Below, in pieces: positions 37,523 to 48,823 of a stretch of 64,000 bases of DNA (position 1 is the stretch's first letter; each line of letters starts with the position of its first letter). The DNA is from Dryas octopetala (Eukaryota; Streptophyta; Magnoliopsida; Rosales; Rosaceae). Location: contig OY992835.1 of assembly GCA_963921425.1 (NCBI GenBank), positions 8,742,001 through 8,806,000 on the forward strand. The letters are read 5' to 3'. A program made the position numbers and the translations under genes. The notes beneath the pieces were generated by a model. The model was not told the origin of the DNA, searched no databases, and was given only the letters and a program-made list of their open reading frames with translations.

Positions 37523-38811
37523 TTAGCTTAAATTTCCTTGGCTTGTTTCAGATGGTTGGGTTGTTGTAATAGATTCATCAACAACTCTTGTAGGAGAAAA
37601 CAATAAAGGCTTGGGTGGAATTGGCAAGGAATGAAGGGGTCCTTCAAGCATCTCTACCACTTTCCTCATTGATGGCCGATCAGAAGGGTTTGTCTGAATG
37701 CACCACAAGCATATTAGTATCATTTTTCTTGCTCTTTCTTTTTCCTCCTCTGAGATAGTCCCAAAAATATTTTCATCTTTGTCTAGCTCTAGATCTTTAT
37801 AAATATAATGCGGAAACATTTCACTTGTATGAGACACACCAGAATCCAAATTCTTTCTTGCTCCAATCATTTCGAGAACCAACATCCCATAGCTGTAAAC
37901 ATCAGATTTATGAGATACTCCTCCAAAGTTCCGACTAAATATTTCGGGTGCGATGTACCCTACAGTTCCTCTCGTACCCATTATCGATACAATACTCTCC
38001 TTCGTTTTGCACAACTTGGAAAGGCCGAAATCAGAAATCTTCGGGCAAAAATCATTGTCCAAAAGAATGTTCTGTGGCTTTATGTCAAAGTGCAAAATCC
38101 TTGTGTTACAACCACGGTGTAAATATTGTAGGCCTCGTGCAATTCCAACTGCAATTTCGGATAACGTTTCCCATTCTAAGAGACAATTTGTATTAGAAGA
38201 CCCACAATTACGTATAAAATTATCCAGAGATCCGTTAGGCATGTATTGGTAAATCAAAGCCCTTTTATCCTTCTCATAACAAAATCCCAAAAGAGTGATT
38301 ACGTTGACATGAGAAGTTGTACCAATGCTAGCAACTTCATTAATGAAGTCTTCTCCGTTACACTTGGACTCAATTAGGACTCTCACTGCCACAATGAGGC
38401 CATCAGGTAGCTTTCCCTTGTATACAACTCCATATCCTCCTTTACCTATTTTATCTTTGAAGGAGTTTGTCATTTTCTTCACTTTTGAATAACTGTACCG
38501 CTTAGGGTAAGCGATCCATTATTCCTTATAAATGCCTCAACAATCAAACTCATTATCCTCATATTTCTTGAAGAAGACCATTCTTTTCCTTGATATACAT
38601 ATAATACAAAGAGTGATTATGATGATCCCAGAAACACCTGCCGAAATCCCTATAATACAAAAATGTTAAAGTCAAGAATTTTATTAATTTGTGCAAGAAA
38701 GGAAAAAAGAAGAAAGAAGTATTCAAAGAAACTTATGTTTGTCATATATTTACCATACATGCATACCTATGACCAAATCACGTAACATTGAACTTGAACT
38801 TGAACTTGAAC
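37523..38811 (-). pseudogene. LRK10L-type receptor-like kinase, transmembrane and kinase exons, frameshifted
   Basis: Two minus-strand exons are visible: 38767-38811 (the short Ser-repeat exon common in this family) and 37523-38649, joined G|GG in phase. The second exon encodes a transmembrane helix (SGIIIITLCIICI) and a complete kinase domain. The domain has [41 protein letters not shown] and [13 protein letters not shown]. Between helix and kinase the frame is broken: stops at 38537-38539 (TGA) and 38519-38521 (TAA). The missing juxtamembrane peptide ([12 protein letters not shown]) is readable in a shifted frame, so a +1 and a -1 indel have occurred. The ATP-anchoring lysine of the usual VAVK is arginine (VAVRV). 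The closest class is LRK10L2/PR5K-like. A promoter-less kinase ORF of about 319 aa could still be translated, but I favour a pseudogene. Confidence 0.85.
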
Positions 38812-39527
38812 CTGCTATCAAAAAGTGAAATCATAAGATTTCTTTTTACTTCTTTTTCAATAATTATAAGATTTTTTATATATATAAAGCGCATATTTTT
38901 AGAATGGTAGCCCTCGTGAAAAATTTCTCTATGTATTGAAGGAATAATAATACCCTAACCGGTTTTAGATATTAACAAACATTACACACCAAACTATCTA
39001 ATTAAACTATTTATAGTCTCAAACTATTTGGCAGCCTATGTCATGCATTTTGTTGTAGTTAAAGCATGACATGATTCAAATCTCATACGAGTGTAAGTCT
39101 ATGAGCATAAATATAAGTATAAGCATTAATATGAATATATATAAATATAATTGTGTAAAAGAAAGTGAATCCGAGAGGGGTGTTCAGGTCTGACACCTTC
39201 CTCATCCACCTTGATCAACTCCAAGGCTATTCTTAGGGCCATTGATCTCAATTTACTCCGTAAACTCAAGCAGAGTTCTTTCTTTGAATAAAGAAAGTTG
39301 AAATCATCAACATACTTCCACATGATAAGTTACTCATACACAAGATCACTATTCACTTTTTAAAATGCATGTCACACATATAATCTAGTATAAGCATCAT
39401 CAACCCACATGGAATTCATAGAGGATCACTTCCAAGTTGAGAACACATCACAAGCTAGAAAACCAAACAAGGCAGCAAGTTCACATCATTCACAACATTC
39501 TCAACACCAAAGCACACACATGCACGT

Positions 39528-39564
<37 letters not shown>

Positions 39565-42500
39565 AATAATAGGTTTTTATGCAAGCACTCCCCCTACCTA
39601 GATTAGTAGCTTTACCAAGGCTAAAAAAGGGAGAGTACGTATTGTATCGATGATGCATTAAGGGAAAACAAGTTAAGCTCAGTCAATGCATTAAAAGCTT
39701 TTGAAATGAAACAATACCACTTGTTTTGATTGAAGATTCCTTCTACTTCCCCTAGGGTTAGAATTTTATAAAACAACCAAAAGCATTTTGGATAAGAGAC
39801 TTACACCGCCCACAGTAACTAGACACCACATTATACAATGTGTTAAAAAACAAGGCTCAACTTTCATTCAAAAGTGGTTCAAGGTGTAGGAGTGAATGCA
39901 TGCTAGCTTACTGCTTTTTACACGGGCAGTCAGCGCAGAATATGCTCCATGATTTTTTATAAAATTCAATTTAGATTCAATGACCATGAAAACTAATAGG
40001 GTGAAATTATACATACAAAGTAATATTGAAAAAATTTACCAAGTGTACAGGAGTTGTAATTTGGTACAGTCTAGCCAAGCATTCAAGGTCAAAACCCGGA
40101 GTACACACTTTTGTCAAATTCAGGGATTGAATGGAAAAATCATAGAAAACTCATTACAACTTCAATTCACAAGTTTTGTTTTGAAATGCTTATTGACATG
40201 TCTATTTCAAGTCCTAGTAACTTCAGGCCCAGTCTCAATTCACAACTCACTCAAAATCCCAAAAGACTGGTCACAATACTTAAAAAGTTCAAAACTGCAA
40301 TTTTTCAGAAAATCAAGGCTGACTTAGAATATGCTCATTTACTAGAGTTATAATGCATCCATCTACTCTTCCATAGCGTTGGTACATCTAGAATATGCTA
40401 GGGCATCCTAGAACGTACTCAAATTGAAACATGCGTCCACACTTCTCTCACCATTGAGAACATATATATTATCCTTAGTGATTAAGAGTCTATGCATTAT
40501 GGTAGATGATGTTTTTATAGTTTGAGTTCATGGTCCATCAATGAACTTTCATGCATTAACACGTCAATCTAAAGATTCACCATTCTTTAGTTACTGATCA
40601 ATGGTTATAACTCTCATAGCAAAATTGTCACCTAATCATGAGTTGTGAAAAGTTTATAGCAAAGAGCGTTCATCACTTGTATTTCCTTTAATTTTATGTC
40701 ATGCCAACCTCACGTAAACAAGTTATGTCATTTATGCTAATTGAAGGCTTTACCAAGTTTCAAAATAAAGTGATGTTCACATTCACATATGTATGATTCC
40801 CCGAAAGTTGAATGCTTGTAATGTGATTGAACCTTAGATTAGGGTTATGATTCATAAATGGATAGATAAGGAATTAATCACTTTATGATTCATAAATGGA
40901 TAGATAAGGAGTTAATCACTTAGCTAGCTAAAGGGATATGTGATTTTTTGCTATTAAAACTGGTAGGATGATTGAAGTCTCCGTATTAATTACTTAGATG
41001 ATTACTGGTGTGATGCTGATGCTTAATTTCGGTTTACCCATATGAGTTAATAAACATAATTTGACTTAACTATATTAGGTAATATGATTAATAATGAAGT
41101 TGAATATTGATTCAATGATAACATGATTTATCATTATCATTTCAATTAATGTCATGAAAGGTACATGTGATTATATATGGATACATGGTGTTGTGATTGA
41201 AAATTAACATATTAAAAACATATGCATACGCATGAGATAAATGAATAAATCATGAGATGATGCATTCGGTTTGATGTATCCATGCATGACATCAATCTCA
41301 TTAATTGTTGACGACTAATGGAAATTGAGTGTTTGTACCACTAGCTTAGAAACAAGAGGTCATGGTTTATGGCCTAGGGTTTCGATCCCCTAAACTACCG
41401 GTAGAAACCTAGTGAGACAATGGCTCCTCGATTGTGGTTAGGTATTTATATGCGACCGCGTGGTTACGACATTCTTAATATGCTAAGTGTGAACCGTTAG
41501 GTTATCACAAGTGTTCGCGAACATGCATACGTTCTTGCTACTAGATTTCGGCTACTACACGGCTAGTAGTGGGTAGTACGATATATACCGGCTAGTGTGG
41601 GTCAATTGTATTGCTTTACAAGTTATTATGCTACTACAGGATAGCAAAGGTATGCTTTCATATCATTCCTATTGCCATGCATTCAATATAATAACAAGGA
41701 ATGAATGAATATATATTACAAAAGGGTAATATTGTATGATGAATTTTGCACCGATATTGTCTTGTCAGATTGATTATCCTATATCTATCATTTTCATTCG
41801 TGTATGATTATGTGAACTGTGAAACACTTGTATGAAACTTGTATGTTTGTGATTGAATTGGGTTTTCCAAAACGTTTTTAGAAAATAAGTCTATTTTCTA
41901 TAAAACTACTTTAAAACCCTCTATGCAAAGATTTATGTGTCGATGAGCCAAACAAATGATCTAGTGTTTTGGTGGTACGCACTCATACACAGACTTTTGT
42001 GCAGGCACAAGGACATGGTGATTATTGAGTCATATCAAACACAACGGGACTTCACAGTCCTCGACAACACTTGGCTATTCGAGCTCGGATAGCTCATTGA
42101 TGAGAGTGTGAGTATGACGTCTACTAGCTAGGCTTTGTATTTCTTTTTATTTGTTATGTTATAGTTGTAAAGGCCCATTAATTATTGTTATACCAACACA
42201 TATGAGTTTTGATTTTACTTATACCTTATTGGATGTGTTTAGGTATGCCAGGGTTGACTTTGACTTTGACATTGACCTAAGTTGACCAAATTTAAGATTT
42301 GCATGCTAAAATGATTTTTAATAATCAATTCGAGCCTAATTTTAAATAAATGGATTAGAAACACACTTTTAATGTGCTCACATGTTTGTGAAGCGCTCCG
42401 CTAATTAGACTCTGCCTAACCGGCACCCCTCATCTGAGGATAGTTTGGTAATTCTCTAGTCTTGTTCTTTTCAATTGATGTAAGGTTGAGGTACTAGAGG

Positions 42501-42670
42501 GGGTGATCAACTTTATAGCAATTAAGAAGTACGCCAACTGCCATGAGCTCAATTCTTCTAGGCCTGGAATTGGGGTGTGACATCTATAAACATAGTCATC
42601 TTGATGTAGGTAGTTATAAGATGCAGACTGGGCATGCTTAGGTGATAATATAAGGCTTACTTTCTAATAT
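38812..42670. repeat. TE-rich spacer within the broken receptor kinase locus
   Basis: I see no gene here. A TA microsatellite is at about 39530-39562. A 38-bp tandem duplication lies at 40846-40921 (tatgattcataaatggatag...). Roughly 41300-42578 has the style of a gypsy LTR, ending in 'ggggtgtgaca' at about 42573-42583, but its other end is unclear. Confidence 0.4.
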
Positions 42671-43061
42671 TTCACTTTATGGGTGCTAATCTTGTCACTT
42701 GGAAGAGTAAAACAAGTGGTTGCAAGATTAAGTGATGAAGCTCAGTGTAGAGGTATGGCCTTAGGTGTGTTTAAGCTGTTGTGGTTGAGAAACCTGTTAA
42801 CTGACTTGGGTTTTAAGCCTAGAAAGGCTATGGATTTGCATTGTGATAACAAATCGGCAATTGATTTTACTCATAACCATGTTTTGCATGATCAAAATAA
42901 ACATGTTGAGATTGATCGATATTTTATTAAAGAGAAGTTGGAAGCTGATCGAAATTATCAACTTTTCATTTATGATGTCTGAGGATCAATTGGCAGATGT
43001 GCTTACCAAAGTAATGGCGAACAGGGTGTTTCTTGACTCACTTGAAAAGTTGGGCATGTGA
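42670..43061 (+). pseudogene. Copia RNase H fragment with frameshifts
   Basis: Plus-strand pieces read FMGANLVTWKSK, then QVVARLSDEAQCRGMA, HCDNKSAIDFTHN and HVEIDRYFIKEKL. After another shift they read SEDQLADVLTK and end at LEKLGM. These are the standard end of copia RNase H in order (WKSKKQ..VARSS.EAEYRA-like, CDN.SAI, KHIEID.HFI.EK, QLADI.TK). At least two frameshifts make it inactive. There is no reverse transcriptase upstream. Confidence 0.85.
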
Positions 43062-44575
43062 GATTTCTAGGCACCCTGAGACTACATGAACTCCCACATG
43101 GCTAAAGTTAGTCTAAACTCATCGTCATCTTGCCAACACCTACGTAAAACATAGCCCTAACTCCACATATCTCTTATGTAAGACTTGGGCTAACTCCATC
43201 GAATACCTATTCCCGATTCATTCATTACCTGCACAAATCTAATGAGCTTGCCTCATCAACACGGTCGGTACCGTCTTGTGTAGCTGAACTGTTGTCAAGA
43301 GAAGCTCATCATGTACTTCTCCATCCCTCTTGTTCGCCATTTAACCAAGTCTGCAAGGGTTATGTTTCTTTGTTTTAATTCTTCCAAAAATTCAAAATTT
43401 CTTGTCTTAAGAGCTCTAGTGAATACCAAAAATCTTCAACTACGATAAGTTTGTTTGGTCCATTGAACATGCCAATTATGTTACCGGCATATGACCAAGA
43501 TACAGGGAACATATATGGACGTCCTTCAATAAGAATGCGTGGTGTGCCATTACGCGATCAAGAGGCTGAGCGTAGAAAGATGGGTAAGCAGTTTTTCTCA
43601 CGTGACTGGCTGCTTCTTTGCTTATGCAACCGAGGAAGGAAGGATTCTCGATTTGGCTTCTTTCTTTCCTTGGAAATCAAGGACTTCACTAGTCAAATGT
43701 ATCAGTTACCATTTTTGTGAATTCAAATTAAAGTACGAACAACTAAATATAAAGTAACAAGATTGAAAGTAAAACAATGGATCACTTTGATGAAAAAACT
43801 GGTAGATAACTTGATTTTTTTAGGAAAACGAGTAACAATGGTGATCTTAACTACGAATCTCAAGGCTCACAAAACTTAAAATAACCATTATCTATTTATA
43901 GAGTAGATAATGATTCAAAAATGATTATTTTGATTTGCCATATTTTTCTCAAAATCTCCCAAATCTTCACCCAATGGTAAAAAAATCACCTCAACTGCGG
44001 GTCAGAAAAACAGGTCGGCCTAAAGGTATTGAATTTTGGTGTAAATAGATTGATAGCAAGGACTCGACAATTTTCTTTCTAGATTAAGATCACCAGGGAG
44101 TCATTGGTGCAGTTCAACTTGAACTCCGGGTAGCCGTAGTAGTGGGGACGGCTTGATATCCAGAAAGGATCACCAATATTCCCAACATTTATACATTAAT
44201 TGAAATCATGTACATTGAGGTATTGCTTATCACCAGCAACAATATTTCGGAAAATGAAATAATCATATGGTAATTGTGATAATGAGGGGTAAAGGGGTCT
44301 TTTGGAAAGGATAGGGACGCATTTTCACAAATCTAGAGAGATTTGAAATTACCATATGGGTGGACTTCAAGTTAATGTTCACCAATTTCTCATGGACTTC
44401 AAGGCAGAGATAAAGCTGAAAATCATGTTCACCAATATCTCATGAACCACCGTGATAGATTGGGTGGACTTAAAGTCAATGTCGACTTTTTTCTTCTTTT
44501 ATTTTATTTTATTATTATTATTTTTTTTTTTGGGAATAGAAGACTTTCTCTTTTCTTTATTGGAGTGCTAGTCAA
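43062..44575. other. Spacer, no gene recognised
   Basis: The open frame near 43451-43720 has no domain I know. From 44281 a block begins (ggggtcttttggaaagga...) that is repeated after the MITE at about 45078-45290. Confidence 0.4.
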
Positions 44576-45005
44576 GAACAATTCTAGGGTCACCCCTTGG
44601 GGGTACCTCAAGGTCACCCCACCCCCCTCAAATCATGATTTCGGCAATGTCGGCGCATAATCGGAACCGTTCACTTTTTAGATAATATATTAAAGATCAT
44701 CTCTGCAAAAAATCAAATCAATCGGAAATCGTTTGGTTATATAACTGTTGTCAATTAAATAGAAAAAATAGATGATTTTCAATTAAAGAGTGATTTTTTT
44801 ACCAAACCATTGATTTTTTCTATTTAATTGACAACAGTTATATAACCAAACGATTTTCGATTGATTTGATTTTTTGCAGAGATGATCTTTAATATGTTAT
44901 TTAAAAATTAAACGGTTCCGTTTATGCGCGGACATTGCCGAAATCATAATTTGGGGAGGTGAGGTGACCTTGAGGTACCTCCAAGGGGTGACCCAAGTAT
45001 TGTTC
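44576..45005. mobile_element. Fold-back MITE with 9-bp target duplication
   Basis: 430 bp, starting GAACAATTCTAGGGTCACCCC and ending with the reverse complement of GAACAATACTTGGGTCACCCC. The arms remain complementary to the centre (tatataactgttgtcaatt, reversed on the other side). Flanks GCTAGTCAA (44567-44575) and GCCAGTCAA (45006-45014) form a 9-bp duplication with one mismatch, typical of Mutator-like elements. No coding sequence. Confidence 0.82.
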
Positions 45006-45513
45006 GCCAGTCAATGCAAATAAAAAAACAAATCAAATATATAAAATATGGATGGTTATTCAACTTTTCTTTGGGTAAAGGGGTCTTTTGGAAAGGATTG
45101 GGACGCATTTTCACAAAAGAGATTTGAAATTACTCAAAATTGGAAAAGGCCGAGATAAAGCTGAAAATCGTGTTCACCAATTCTCATGGACCACCACGAC
45201 AGATTGGGTGGACTTCAGGTCAAGGTCGACTTTATATTGTTTTTTGGAATAGAAGACTTTCTTTTCTTTATAGGAGTGCCAGTCAATGCAAATAACAAAT
45301 CTTATTCAAATCAGTAACCATCTATAAGATCTAGGTAGCTAAGATTTAACTAAATGGCTTGAAATTTAAATTCCTAATTTATAAATAATAATTAAGTTAT
45401 ACGAGAAGATAATATGACAAGCGAATAAGGGACAAACATGCATACTTGATGTTGTGGTTGTGGTTGAATTATCCCAAGAAAAGTGCATAGTCAATGCATT
45501 TACTTTTCTTGGG

Positions 45514-46150
45514 TCAATGTGGTTGCATGGGGCCGTTCTCTAGAGCCAGAGCGGCCGTTTCAGAAACTGGAACAACGACCTCATTTGTACAGGCCACATC
45601 AGGAGGTATGTAATCATCTGAGGTATTAAAGGTGTACAAGCTAAAAGTAACATTGGGGGTTGTGTTGCTCAAGCAATAGACCCCATGATAAATATTTGCG
45701 GCTGCAGTAATAGAGAGATTGCAGCCGTAGTAAAAGGTGGCGTTCCTAACCCCAGAAGTGGGATAATTAAACCGAGAGAAGTTGAGGCGGAGGGGGGTGT
45801 TATAAGTAAAATTTGGGGGACATTTGTTATCCCAATAACCATGTGTAGCAACTTTAACAGTCCGAGGACTACCAGAGTTCATTTTAAGAATCGTGAGGTT
45901 GGTATTCATGGTTGTGATCACTGGCATAAGGCCTTGGCATTGGACCTCCAACCCAGGTTCTCCACAATAATTGGGTCGATTTACTCCCCAAAAAGGGTAC
46001 GAGATGTTTGTCATGTCCCCACAGTTTTTAACTTGGCTGCAGTTTGCATACTGTGGATCATCAGCACAGAGATAACTCAACATTGATTGAAATAAAGGAA
46101 GTGATGATTAAAAGGAAAGAAACCAAAGGCTGAAGCAGAAGGGAATCCAT
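45514..46150 (-). pseudogene. LRK10L-type receptor ectodomain (GUB_WAK), broken
   Basis: A minus-strand ATG at 46150 starts a clear signal peptide (MDSLLLQPLVSFLLIITSF). A 1-bp shift near 46095 then separates it from the galacturonan-binding-like domain YLCADDPQYANC...NCGDMTNISYPFWG...YCGEPGLEV...C, which runs on to about 45560. It stops at 45514-45516, before the second cysteine-rich (WAK_assoc) domain that should follow. This is the usual N-terminal part of an LRK10L receptor, on the same strand as the kinase exons at 37.5-38.8 kb. The two may be halves of one gene pushed apart by transposons. The signal peptide shift, the early stop and the kinase-exon frameshifts all argue the locus is dead. 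Confidence 0.8.
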
Positions 46151-46325
46151 GTTTTTGAAGGAAAAGCTGAGATCAGTGAGGGGCAAAGAAATTCAAGTGC
46201 TTACAAAGAAAACTTGAAACCACAGGATTGTAATAAGGAAAGAGGTAGCTAGGCCGTAGGCCTTTGAAATATGTATTTAGGGAATCTAGTAGGGTAGGAT
46301 TTTGAATTGTATGCCTTTCGAATTA

Positions 46326-48823
46326 CACTACTAGGAAGTACCCCATTAGACATCACTAAAAATATATCGGTTTTACACAAATTGATATTGTCAAAGTTTT
46401 TTATATCAGTTGGATTTTTAGTTTTTTAAAAATGATGTCTAAATACATTTATATATCGCCAAGTTTTCAGGTTCGATATCTAAATTTTTGGGTAAAAATT
46501 AAAATTCTACAATAACCGATATCTAAACTATAAACTGATATTAATTGTTTCAGCTCAAATTCAAATATAAAAATTTTGGTTCCAACTTAAGTGTTTTGAC
46601 TTAAGTTAGACCCGACACTACTCCCGCCCTCTCAAACACAATAACACAGAAACACTATAGCTCAACACTCCTCTCACACTCCTCTCACCCCGAGCTCTCT
46701 CTCTCTCTCTCTCTCTCACCCACGCCCTCATCGTGGCGTCGCCGTTCTCACAGTCCGGCCTTGTCATCGTCGCGTAGTTGACCTTAGCCATATCGTCCGC
46801 CCTCAAGAGCTTTCTCTGCCACACTCATCGTCCTGGGTTGCAGCCAAAAGGTAAGATTAGTCATCGTCCTAGGTTCTCTCTTTCTCTCTGTCCTCGATCT
46901 TCTCTCTATCTCATCCTGGGTTCTCTCTTTCTCTCTGTCCTATTCTCTCTTTACTGAAATTAGGGTTTCAAAATTGGGCTTTTCTATTGTTTAGGTTTTT
47001 CTTCAAATTATGGATTTCTTAGCTAGGTTCGTATGCTTCATGAAATTAGGGATCTGGTGCATTTGTTTCTTCAAATTAGCGTTAATTTTTTGTGGGCTTA
47101 ATGCTTCATTTGCTTCTTTTAATTAGGGGCTTATTCTGTGGTTTTCTTGGCATGATTGATTCTGTGAATTAACTTAGGAAGTTTGGGTTTTTATTTGTGC
47201 TAATTCTGGCTTTTGGTTTCAGCACCACAGGAGCTTTGGTAGGTGTACAATTGCTTTCGACTTGGGAGCTTGTGAGCCTGAGCGAGCTGCAGCGAGTGTA
47301 TTGTGATAACGAGCTATATAAGATTTGCCTTTTCTCTAGCTATATAGCTGTATTGTGATAACGAGCTTGTGTATTGTGTTTCTCTAGTAGCTCATTTCAT
47401 TTTCTTTGCAAGTAATTCCACAGATAGAGTACTACAGTATCAGCAAGATCTCTGCTTTCATGGTTATACCCTTGACACATAATAATTAATAAATTATAAT
47501 TTAATTCATTACCCCTCCCAGGTTCAAAAAAAATTAAAACATGCATATATCAGATTCAAAATAAGGTACAACTTGACATAGCTAGCTGCAATATTATTTC
47601 ATGCGGTTGAATTATGGAGATGTATTGTGGTTCATGTGGTCCTGACCCTTGGTAGCTAACAGTAGTCAACATATATATATTCCCTTGCCTTGTGTACAAG
47701 CTAGGATAGATTGATTGCATGGTGGTGGTTGTATGAAGTAAATGGGTATTTACACTCTGCATTCAAATTTGGGGTCTAAAAAGCACAAGCAGCTAGCATG
47801 CACTCAATTAGCTGATCGACCAGCTATATAGCCCAGTTTAATTATATATGTACCTTATTATCAAGTACTGGTCACTGTCCCTCACTTAATGCCTAGCTAG
47901 CTTCTATGATCTGATCACATAGTGACTAAAATTAAGTAACTACTCATTCAAATGATCACTTCAATACATCTAGCAATATCATGATCATCTTGTATTCTGT
48001 GCACCTGCTAGCTGTTCGAATTTTGTTCAATTTCCAATGGTAATATTCAGCTAGCTTTATGAAACCCATATTTTTGTTTGGGTGCAAATATGCAATTTCC
48101 AAGAAAACCCAACAATATATATCTACTAGCTAGATGAAATAAAATGAAAATTTGATTCTTTATTTTGCAAAAGTCACTGCAGTTTCGAAGATGAAAGAAG
48201 TATGAAACCAATATATATTGCTTCATTCATAATTCATATATGCATCCAATTAAGTTCCCAAAAATTAATCTAAGATTATGTATAGAGGCCAGTATATGGT
48301 ACATACTACATATATATAGCATGGTCGATCTAAAACAAGCAAAACATATGGAAATTTAACATATAAATCTCTGTACAATGTGGTATATAGCAGTCATAAT
48401 AAATTAAATACAAAGCCTGCAGCAAGAAAATATACAACAGTCAATTAAACAAAGATTATCTGGAATCTAAGTGGTCTTACATGGGTTTTCTTCAAACTTC
48501 TATATATGAATATTTGGTGATCAGCTAACGATCTATAGCTGATTCCTAGTTTCCAGGTTAAAAAAAATAGGGTTATGGTATGGTCTGTTTGTGTGTTAGG
48601 ACCTTAAAAATTTGCTAGTTTGCATGTTTTCATGTGAGGAATAGCATGTTTGTGTGTTATGAATGCTTTAAAATTTGTAAATCGTGAATTTTCTTGATTG
48701 CATGTTAGGGAAAATACGCTTATAACCTGGTTGTTTCTTAGTGGGTTGTGATTTTGCATCTTGAACCTTTTATATTGAATTAATTTGCTATCTCTTTATG
48801 TGAAGTTGATATCAGTTATATCC
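46326..48823 (+). promoter_or_regulatory. CACTA A 5' terminal and leader region
   Basis: It holds the terminal repeat and ATATC-type subterminal repeats. A CT tract follows at 46696-46718. A leader at about 46850-47140 is homologous, inverted, to the right end of element B (62520-62850). The probable transcription start lies near the CT tract. The stretch 47260-48820 has no coding sequence and may be intron or leader of tnp2. Confidence 0.6.

Noticed and set aside
37808..38252. Plus-strand frames opposite the receptor kinase
   Set aside because: Antisense shadows of the kinase exon.
46696..46718. CT tract as a CRISPR-like or regulatory array
   Set aside because: Simple microsatellite, also present in the sister element.
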